From Candidatus Saccharimonadota bacterium (GTDB lineage Bacteria; Patescibacteriota; Saccharimonadia; Saccharimonadales; Saccharimonadaceae), in contig JAFWJH010000003.1 of assembly GCA_017511645.1 (NCBI GenBank), forward strand, positions 1-64,000: a stretch of 64,000 nucleotides of DNA. Reading direction: 5' to 3'. Shown here in pieces: positions 58,280 to 64,000 of this stretch. The notes beneath the pieces are model-generated. The model saw only the letters and a list, made by a program, of their open reading frames with translations. It did not search any database and was not told the DNA's origin. The translations under genes were made by a program, and so were the position numbers. Position 1 is the stretch's first letter; every line of letters begins with the position of its first letter.

Positions 58280-59557
58280 ATGAAAACTACAGTTAAAAAA
58301 CTGTCTGATTCGCGCGTAGAAATTAAAGTTACTTTAGACGCGAAAGATTTGAAGCCAGCCAAAGAAAAGGCACTCGAAAAATTAGCCAAAGAAATCCACG
58401 TTGAAGGGTTCCGCAAAGGTAAGGTGCCGGTAGATGTAGCCAAAAAGTTTATTCCGGAAAATGATCTAAATGCCGAGACGGTAGATACGGCTGTGCGTAC
58501 TACCGTGATCGAGGCTTTCTCAAAAAATGAAAAATCGCCTTTGGTGCTACCTAATGTAAATGTCACAAAATATGTACCAGACGAAGTAGTAGAGTATACC
58601 GCTACGGCTGATATTATTCCAGAGGTAAAACTTGGCGACTATAAAAAACTGGGTGTAAAGAAAGAGGAAGTCAAAGTTTCAGACAAAGAAATTAAAGAAA
58701 TCTTAGACAATATCGCGACTTCATTTGCTGAGAAAAAGACTACCAAACGTGCAGCGGCAGAAGGCGACGAGGTGATTATTGACTTTGTTGGTAAGAAAGA
58801 CGGCGAAGCGTTTAAGGGCGGTTCGGCCAAAGATTATCATTTGACACTAGGATCCAAAACTTTTATTCCGGGGTTTGAAGACGGCATCATCGGGCACGAG
58901 CCGGGTGACAAGTTTGATCTTAAACTTACTTTTCCAAAAGATTACGGCGTAAAAGACCTTGCCGGTGTGAAGACGGTGTTCGAGGTGCTAGTCAAGCAAG
59001 TAAATGAAGTCAAGAAGCCTGAGATTGACGACGAAATGGCCAAAAAATGTGGTCCGTTCAAAAATCTAAAAGAACTCAAGGCCGATATCGAGAAAAACTT
59101 AGCAGCGCAAAACTCACACAAGCTCGAAGAAAAGTTTAAAGATGACCTCGTCAACGCTTTAGTTAAAAAATCTTCTGTGCCAGCACCCGAGATTTTGATC
59201 GACGACCAAATGCGGATGATCAAAGACGATATGTCGCGCAACGCTGCGGCGCAGGGAATGAGCTTTGAAGATTTCTTGAAAGCCAACAACGAAACAATGG
59301 ACAACTGGGAAAAGCAAGCTCGCAAAATCGCTGAAGCGCGAGTAAAAGCATCTTTGGCTCTCCAAACCCTCGCAGTGGAGAATAAGATTACGGTGTCAGA
59401 CGACTTAGTTTCTGCGAAAATTGCCGAACTAAAAGATGTGTATAAAAAATCGCCCGAAGCTTTGAAAAATTTGAAAGATCCAAACGTAAAAATGGATATT
59501 AAAAATCGGATGATTATCGAAGCGACTTTGGACTTTTTGGTAAAAGCCAATAGTTAA
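58280..59557 (+). CDS. tig: Trigger factor
   Basis: Ribosome-bound chaperone and prolyl isomerase, 425 residues. The ribosome-binding N-domain has FRKGKVPVDVAKKFI (usually GFRxGKxP), the FKBP domain spans ~150-235 (GDEVIIDFVGKKDGEAF, FIPGFEDGIIGHEPG), and the helical C-domain ends with LDFLVKANS. TATAAT with TATGG context at about 58249 and AGGAG before the ATG show a conventional leader. A terminator follows. Confidence 0.96.
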   Translation: MKTTVKKLSDSRVEIKVTLDAKDLKPAKEKALEKLAKEIHVEGFRKGKVPVDVAKKFIPENDLNAETVDTAVRTTVIEAFSKNEKSPLVLPNVNVTKYVPDEVVEYTATADIIPEVKLGDYKKLGVKKEEVKVSDKEIKEILDNIATSFAEKKTTKRAAAEGDEVIIDFVGKKDGEAFKGGSAKDYHLTLGSKTFIPGFEDGIIGHEPGDKFDLKLTFPKDYGVKDLAGVKTVFEVLVKQVNEVKKPEIDDEMAKKCGPFKNLKELKADIEKNLAAQNSHKLEEKFKDDLVNALVKKSSVPAPEILIDDQMRMIKDDMSRNAAAQGMSFEDFLKANNETMDNWEKQARKIAEARVKASLALQTLAVENKITVSDDLVSAKIAELKDVYKKSPEALKNLKDPNVKMDIKNRMIIEATLDFLVKANS

Positions 59558-59572
59558 TTTGCACATCAACGG

Positions 59573-59598
59573 AAAATAGCCTTGCGGGGCTATTTTTT
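59573..59598 (+). terminator. Intrinsic terminator of tig
   Basis: AATAGCC (59575-59581) pairs with GGCTATT (59588-59594), followed by a T run. Confidence 0.9.
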
Positions 59599-59602
59599 GT
59601 GC

Positions 59603-59608
59603 TATAAT
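59603..59608 (+). promoter_or_regulatory. -10 box of leader RNA copy B
   Basis: TATAAT at 59603-59608 lies 5 nt before the first base of the outer helix at 59614, so the RNA starts almost at the helix, as in copy A. Confidence 0.65.
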
Positions 59609-59613
59609 GAAAA

Positions 59614-59813
59614 TGCTATATTCAATTATTTAAAAGTCAGCGGTTTTTATATCGTAGCTGTTCATGAAAAAAGTAATGGCACCGTAAGGACCAACTTTTC
59701 ATGGACAGTTGCTGGCGTGAATAATTGGATATAGCACCCCTTGCGGTGCCATTTTTGTTAATTCCCGTTATCAGGTGGCACCACAAGAGCTTAATAATTT
59801 AAGTGAGGTAAAG
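59614..59813 (+). promoter_or_regulatory. Structured leader RNA, copy B
   Basis: Leader of the surface protein at 59814. Outer helix 59614-59630 with 59720-59736 (17 continuous pairs, one G-U). Second helix 59658-59670 with 59696-59708 (13 pairs). The enclosed GGCACCGTAAGG (59678-59689) can pair with CCTTGCGGTGCC (59739-59750), giving a pseudoknot. GCACC/GGTGC (59734-59738 with 59745-59749) followed by ATTTTTG looks like a terminator and competes with the outer helix. A further GGCACC (59777-59782) gives a third partner. GGTTTTTATATC and the stretch from CCCCTTGCGGTG to the ribosome site match copy A nearly base for base. Confidence 0.8.
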
Positions 59814-61385
59814 ATGGGCCACCAAATAATTAATGTTAATACTAATAAAGTATTAAAAGTATATCTGTATAGTATAGTATTATTAATACTAGGTTTTATA
59901 GTAAGTTTTAGCTCATATCTTAATGTATCTGTCTTTGCTGATAAATCTAATGTAGATAAGCTAACTCTAGATTTGCCAGTATCTTGTACTATAGACGGAG
60001 GATCATCTTCTGTTCATACTCAATCAGTAGTAAATAATCAGTATTATGATAATCTAGGTGGAGCACCTACTACGCTTACTACTTATTGCAATGATAATGG
60101 CGGGTACATTATCTATGCGGTATCTTCTGGCGATAATACCGAAGGTAATACTAATCTAGTAGGCAATAATGGTAGTAATATACCTACTGGCGTTTATAGT
60201 CAGGGCGATACTACTTCTTCTTGGGCTTTCAGAATAGATAGATTAGACAATACTTTAGAATTGAATCCTAACTATAGTGGGGGCTTTAGCACAGTGCCTA
60301 GTACCTGGGATTGGGTAGCCAAAAAACCATCTGGTACTGTAGATAGTAGTACCGGTTCTAAGATCACTGCTACTTATGCTGCCTATATTAGTGGTACTCA
60401 AACTGCTGGTACTTATACTGGACAAATGAAATATATGTTATTTCATCCTTCTGGTTCTCAGGCTCCTACTACTATTGCTCAGGCTCTCTCAAATAATGAC
60501 AAACAAAAGTATAATGACTACTACAAAATCCAAGACATGAACTCTACTATTTGTAGTGAAGTAAACGTCTTTGGGGCCGCATCTGAAGCAGAACTGATAG
60601 ACATAAGAGACAATAGTGTCTACTGGGTGGCCAAACTAGAAGATGGTCATTGTTGGATGACAGAGAATCTAGATCTAGACTTTAATACTACTAATCCAGA
60701 TGGTAGTATTGCTATGCGTACCTTTACGTCTAATGATACTAATCTTACTCTCTATGGTTCTAAAGGTTACGACACAAATAATGGTTACTCTTGTTCTAAT
60801 GATGATCCTACTTGTACAGGAGGCACTATTGCCTGGACTCCACTAAGAAGTACTATAACACCAAGTAGCCTAAGCTCTTCTACTTGGCCTAATAACAATA
60901 GTTCACCATATTCCTATGATCGTGGTAATGCTGAACCAGATGGTTACAAAGATGGCCATGGTAAGTCTGGCAACTATTACAACTGGACCGCAGCCGTAGC
61001 ATCCAATGCTTCTGGCAACATTACAGGCGGCAATGCTGCTAACTCTATTTGTCCTAAAGGCTGGAGACTACCAAATACTAGAACCTATGAATTCTCTAAA
61101 CTATTATATGCTTATGATATTACTAAGGACGATAAAAACACGGCAGGATATGCTACAGGTGGCTACAACAAAATGGTAGCTAGCCCGCTCTACTTTGTGC
61201 GGTCCGGCTACGTCAATAGTGGCTCGCTTTACAATTCAGCTATCAGCGGCGACTATTGGTCTAGCGCGGTAGACAGTGGTTCTAACGCCTTCGACCTGTA
61301 CTTCAGTTCTAGTAATGTTAACCTGGCCAACAGCTACAGCAACAGCAGGAGCAGCGGCTTTTCAGTCCGCTGCCTCGCTGAATAA
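59814..61385 (+). CDS. Large secreted surface protein, paralogue B, possible variable C-terminus
   Basis: 523 residues, paralogous to the protein at 26550-28190. Signal/membrane segment ~16-38 (VYLYSIVLLILGFIVSF). Beta-rich N-terminal half with LPVSCTIDGGSSSVHTQS. C-terminal half with CWMTENLDLDF, ICPKGWRLP, FVRSGYV, DYWSSAVDS and the end SVRCLAE, a C-lectin/FGE-like fold as in Fibrobacter-type paralogous proteins and retroelement target proteins. Codons shift from AAT/ACT-rich to AAC/AGC/TAC over the last ~200 bp. Start 59814 is set by GAGG in GTGAGGTAAAG. Host adhesion is inferred. Confidence 0.85.
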   Translation: MGHQIINVNTNKVLKVYLYSIVLLILGFIVSFSSYLNVSVFADKSNVDKLTLDLPVSCTIDGGSSSVHTQSVVNNQYYDNLGGAPTTLTTYCNDNGGYIIYAVSSGDNTEGNTNLVGNNGSNIPTGVYSQGDTTSSWAFRIDRLDNTLELNPNYSGGFSTVPSTWDWVAKKPSGTVDSSTGSKITATYAAYISGTQTAGTYTGQMKYMLFHPSGSQAPTTIAQALSNNDKQKYNDYYKIQDMNSTICSEVNVFGAASEAELIDIRDNSVYWVAKLEDGHCWMTENLDLDFNTTNPDGSIAMRTFTSNDTNLTLYGSKGYDTNNGYSCSNDDPTCTGGTIAWTPLRSTITPSSLSSSTWPNNNSSPYSYDRGNAEPDGYKDGHGKSGNYYNWTAAVASNASGNITGGNAANSICPKGWRLPNTRTYEFSKLLYAYDITKDDKNTAGYATGGYNKMVASPLYFVRSGYVNSGSLYNSAISGDYWSSAVDSGSNAFDLYFSSSNVNLANSYSNSRSSGFSVRCLAE

Positions 61386-61460
61386 TCATCCCCGCCCTAC
61401 CATTAAAAAGGAGTTGGCCTTTATTGTAATAAAAATCTGGAAAAATCAAGAGGTTTGTGG

Positions 61461-61466
61461 TATAAT
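61461..61466 (+). promoter_or_regulatory. Promoter -10 of the rpsL operon
   Basis: TATAAT in TGTGGTATAAT context; the -35 region is weak. Transcription should begin near 61473 and includes a 155-nt leader. Confidence 0.65.
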
Positions 61467-61472
61467 GAGGAT

Positions 61473-61627
61473 AAGAGTTTCGGCTGGTTTGTAATTGCTG
61501 TAAACAAACTGGCAAATAGTGACCGCTATATCTAGGGTTTGGAGGCTGATTTTGGCTGGTAAAACACCACATATAGCGTAGCAAAAGTCACTATATATTA
61601 TATGTTAATCTAAACAGGAAAGATTTA
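61473..61627 (+). promoter_or_regulatory. Structured leader of the rpsL-rpsG operon
   Basis: GTTTGT/ACAAAC form a small hairpin near 61486-61509. AGTGAC-CGCTATAT (61518-61531) pairs with ATATAGCG (61571-61578) and GTCACT (61587-61592), enclosing a ~40-nt loop. Such a leader is a good candidate for autogenous control by S7 or another ribosomal protein; binding is not shown by sequence. Confidence 0.55.
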
Positions 61628-62041
61628 ATGCCAACTATTAATCAGTTGATTCGCAAGCCTCGCAAAAAAGCTGCGAAAAAATCTAAATCTCCGGCACTTG
61701 GCTCAATCGTAAACACCTTGAAAACCAAGCGCTACGAGAAAGCTGCGCCTTTGAAGCGTGGTGTATGTATAAAAGTTACTACTAAGACACCAAAGAAACC
61801 AAACTCCGCTATGCGTAAGGTGGCACGTGTGCGTCTAACCAACGGCCAAGAAGTTTGGGCCTATATTGGCGGCGAAGGTCACAACCTACAAGAGCACGCT
61901 GTAGTGCTAGTGCGCGGTGGTCGTGTGCCAGATCTTCCGGGTGTGCGTTATCACATTGTGCGCGGGACTTTGGACCTCCAAGGCGTACAAGGTCGCAAGC
62001 AAGGTCGCTCTAAGTATGGTGCGAAGAAGGAGGATAAGTAA
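61628..62041 (+). CDS. rpsL: 30S ribosomal protein S12
   Basis: 137 residues. Decoding-centre segments [15 protein letters not shown] and [17 protein letters not shown] are intact, with the streptomycin-site lysines unchanged. AGGAAAG precedes the ATG. It is followed 2 bp later by rpsG. Confidence 0.98.
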   Translation: MPTINQLIRKPRKKAAKKSKSPALGSIVNTLKTKRYEKAAPLKRGVCIKVTTKTPKKPNSAMRKVARVRLTNGQEVWAYIGGEGHNLQEHAVVLVRGGRVPDLPGVRYHIVRGTLDLQGVQGRKQGRSKYGAKKEDK

Positions 62042-62043
62042 TT

Positions 62044-62520
62044 ATGCCACGTAAAACTACTAAATCATTAGTGCGTAAAGTTAATCCTGATCGCAAATAT
62101 CAATCTATGCTAGTTCAAAGACTCATCAACAAGTCTATGCTAGACGGCAAAAAGCAAGTTGCCGAGCGCGCAGTATACGCTGCAATTGAAGGTGCTGCTA
62201 AGAAATTAAAGTCTGAGAACCCGGTAGAGGTGCTCGAAAAAGCTATCGCCAACGTATCGCCAGATTTCGAGGTGAAGTCGCGTCGCGTGGGTGGTGCGAA
62301 CTACCAGATTCCATTCCCAATCTCGGGGCACCGCCAACTACATTTCGCGTTTTCGTGGCTAGTTCAGTCTGCTCGTGCCCGCAGCGGTATGCCATATGCT
62401 AAGCGCCTTGAAGCAGAAATTGTAGATGCCTACAACGAAACCGGTGCGGCCTTCAAGAAGAAGGAAGACTGCCACAGAATGGCCGAAGCAAACCGCGCAT
62501 TCGCACACTTTGCGAGATAA
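62044..62520 (+). CDS. rpsG: 30S ribosomal protein S7
   Basis: 158 residues, normal length. Nucleates 3' domain assembly of 16S rRNA. Features include LVQRLINKSMLDGKK, VLEKAIANVSPDFEVKSRR and VGGANYQIPFPI. The C-terminal end is AEANRAFAHFAR. fusA, which often follows, is not next. Confidence 0.98.
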   Translation: MPRKTTKSLVRKVNPDRKYQSMLVQRLINKSMLDGKKQVAERAVYAAIEGAAKKLKSENPVEVLEKAIANVSPDFEVKSRRVGGANYQIPFPISGHRQLHFAFSWLVQSARARSGMPYAKRLEAEIVDAYNETGAAFKKKEDCHRMAEANRAFAHFAR

Positions 62521-62588
62521 AAATTGTAATTACAATTTTATTCTACTTATGCTATAATTGGCATAAGTAGATTTTTTAGGAGGCAAAA

Positions 62589-63593
62589 ATGGTAAAGGTG
62601 GCAATCAACGGCTTCGGACGAATTGGCCGGAATGCGCTAAAGATATTATTAGAACGACGCGACGCACAAGTGGTGGCGATTAACGACATCACTGACGCCA
62701 AGACATTGGCGCACTTATTAAAACACGATTCTTCTTACGGCACTTACGACAAAAAAGTCTCTGCCGGCGAAAACTCGATTATTATCAACTCACGCGAAAT
62801 ACCAGTCTATGCCGAAAAAGACCCAGCAAAGCTACCTTGGGCAGATTTGGGTGTAGATATTGTAATTGAATCAACCGGGTTTTTCACCAAGCCCGAAGAT
62901 GCGCGCGCACACATCAAAGCTGGCGCAAAGAAAGTAGTAATCTCGGCCCCAGCCAAAGGCGAAGGTGCCAAGACTGTAGTACTCGGCGTAAACGAAGAAG
63001 TTGTAGACGACACCGACGAGATTTTATCGAACGCTTCTTGTACCACTAACTGTATCGCGCCCGTAATGAAGGTGCTTGAAAACGAATTTGGTATAGATAA
63101 GGCGATGATGACCACCGTGCACTCTTACACTGGGTCGCAGAGAATATTAGATGCTCCGGCCAAAGATTTGCGCGAAGCGCGTTCAGCTGCTGAAAATATC
63201 GTACCGACTTCTACTGGCGCTTCAAAAGCAGCAGCACTAACCATTCCAAGCCTTGCTGGTAAGTTTAATGGGTTGTCGGTGAGGGTACCGACTCCGGTAG
63301 TGTCTTTATCTGATATTACTGCAGTATTAAAGCGTAACACTACCAAAGAAGAGCTTACTGACATCTTCAAAAAAGCCGCAAAAGAGCCATACTATGAAGG
63401 TATCCTGGGTGTAACCGAAGAAGAGCTTGTGTCGTCCGATTTTATTGGTGATCCGCATTCTTGTATTGTAGATTTACCATTAATCGACGTGGTGGGTGGC
63501 AATATGATAAAAATCGTAGCTTGGTACGACAACGAATGGGGATACTCTAATCGCCTAGTAGAACTCGCAATTGATTTTGGAAAGGGTAATTAG
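62589..63593 (+). CDS. gap: Glyceraldehyde-3-phosphate dehydrogenase
   Basis: Glycolytic NAD-dependent enzyme, 334 residues. NAD-binding VAINGFGRIGRNALK, catalytic Cys in SNASCTTNCIAPV, HSYTGSQR, and WYDNEWGYSNR. The AGGAGG site before the ATG and TATAAT near 62552 give a conventional leader. The next gene begins on the last base of its stop codon. Confidence 0.98.
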   Translation: MVKVAINGFGRIGRNALKILLERRDAQVVAINDITDAKTLAHLLKHDSSYGTYDKKVSAGENSIIINSREIPVYAEKDPAKLPWADLGVDIVIESTGFFTKPEDARAHIKAGAKKVVISAPAKGEGAKTVVLGVNEEVVDDTDEILSNASCTTNCIAPVMKVLENEFGIDKAMMTTVHSYTGSQRILDAPAKDLREARSAAENIVPTSTGASKAAALTIPSLAGKFNGLSVRVPTPVVSLSDITAVLKRNTTKEELTDIFKKAAKEPYYEGILGVTEEELVSSDFIGDPHSCIVDLPLIDVVGGNMIKIVAWYDNEWGYSNRLVELAIDFGKGN

Positions 63594-64000
63594 TGGAAGT
63601 ATATATTGGGTCAGATTATCGTGGGTTTGAAAGAAAGCAAGCTTTGCTTAAGTTTTTGGCGGAGAAAGATTACAACGTGACCGACGAGGGTGCTTACGAA
63701 TATCACGAAGGCGATGATTTTAACGATCCAGCTATGGCTGTAGCCAGGGCAGTGCGCGAAGATCCCAGTGCAAGGGGCATATTAATCTGTGGCTCGGCAC
63801 ATGGCGTAACGATTCAAGCCAACCGTTTTAAAGGTATCCGTGCGGCACATTGCGATACCGCAGAGTCTGCCAAATTAGCACGCGAGCATGACGATGCAAA
63901 TATATTATGTCTTTCCGCACTGTTTGTAGATGACGCGGCAGCGCGCGAAATTGTAGCCACATTTTTAGAAACTGATTTTTCTAAATTAGAGCGCCGCGTA
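63593..64000 (+). CDS. RpiB/LacAB-family sugar-phosphate isomerase (partial, runs off the window)
   Basis: 136 codons are visible from GTG 63593, which overlaps the gap stop codon by one base. The N-terminus EVYIGSDYRGFERKQ and ICGSAHGVTIQANRFKG follow the RpiB pattern with the active-site Cys kept. The usual GSDHRGF His is Tyr, and CGSGIG is CGSAHG. It would interconvert ribose-5-P and ribulose-5-P. Co-transcription with gap links glycolysis and pentose supply. The divergence leaves LacA/B-like substrates possible. Confidence 0.85.
   Translation, partial: MEVYIGSDYRGFERKQALLKFLAEKDYNVTDEGAYEYHEGDDFNDPAMAVARAVREDPSARGILICGSAHGVTIQANRFKGIRAAHCDTAESAKLAREHDDANILCLSALFVDDAAAREIVATFLETDFSKLERRV

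Noticed and set aside
58942-59550. Reverse reading frame of about 200 codons opposite trigger factor
   Set aside because: Shadow of the strongly recognised tig gene; composition is Ser/Phe/Leu antisense of Lys/Glu codons.
61386-61627. Template repeat of a diversity-generating retroelement just downstream of the surface gene
   Set aside because: No second copy of the 61240-61375 sequence is visible in this gap, and no reverse transcriptase frame exists in the window.

Overview
The window reads as a chromosomal segment of a reduced, host-dependent bacterium of the Candidate Phyla Radiation, most likely a Saccharibacteria (TM7) lineage. The reasons are densely packed genes with many 1-30 bp overlaps, shortened versions of universal proteins (AlaRS without its C-terminal domain, a 214-residue TrmD, zinc-finger-free DnaX, RecR and TopA), salvage rather than synthesis pathways, several CPR-type proteins of unknown function, and surface proteins with Gram-positive features (LPXTG-like motifs, L,D-transpeptidase, cutinase domain). 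TGA is used as a stop codon throughout (for example the ATGA junctions at 8064 and 53386), which argues against the UGA-recoding groups Gracilibacteria and Absconditabacteria. The lineage call is inference; no 16S rRNA gene is present.

Layout. 1-5.9 kb: replication/recombination block (unknown gene, dnaX, dnaB, a membrane glycosyltransferase-like gene, ybaB/ebfC, recR). 5.9-9.3 kb: phospholipid block (acyl-CoA ligase-like enzyme, YqeG-type phosphatase, pgsA, cdsA). 9.3-15.1 kb: nrnA-like DHH phosphoesterase, alpha/beta hydrolase, cysS, then a reverse-strand queuosine operon queH-queA-tgt. 15.1-20.8 kb: membrane operon (AI-2E family transporter, flippase-like protein, two-subunit ABC exporter). 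20.8-24.3 kb: nucleotide salvage and uracil repair (tmk, tdk, ung, dCMP deaminase) with an L,D-transpeptidase. 24.4-28.5 kb: cell-surface region with a cutinase-vWA protein and the first of two paralogous secreted proteins behind a structured leader. 28.5-41.4 kb: typA, tatD, small unknown genes, DUF1846 protein, cysteine desulfurase-mnmA pair, methyltransferase-HD fusion, alaS, FtsA-like protein, pseudouridine synthase. 41.3-47.4 kb: soluble two-component system, large membrane protein, RuvX-MltG fusion, LysM-CHAP hydrolase. 47.4-56.5 kb: dprA, a roughly 320-nt orphan structured RNA, topA, obgE, a second small RNA, trmD-recG-rsmD, a sortase-motif protein. 56.5-64 kb: tRNA-Leu, FAD-linked oxidase, trigger factor, the second paralogous surface protein with the same leader RNA, rpsL-rpsG, gap and the start of an rpiB-like gene.

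Three observations stand out. (1) The two paralogous surface-protein genes at 26550-28190 (-) and 59814-61385 (+) share a roughly 200-nt leader whose long helices are kept by compensatory base changes, whose conserved loop can form a 12-bp pseudoknot with a terminator-like hairpin, and whose GGTGCC segment has three mutually exclusive partners: a strong candidate for an undescribed cis-regulatory RNA. (2) About 19 genes on both strands carry a TATAAT-like -10 box 6-8 nt before the start codon, with no room for a ribosome binding site, which predicts widespread leaderless transcription. (3) Two independent non-coding RNA candidates with near-consensus promoters and terminators lie upstream of topA and trmD. 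The second surface protein also ends in a C-lectin-like region with a sharp codon shift to AAC/AGC/TAC, resembling the variable region of a diversity-generating retroelement, although no reverse transcriptase or template repeat is visible here.
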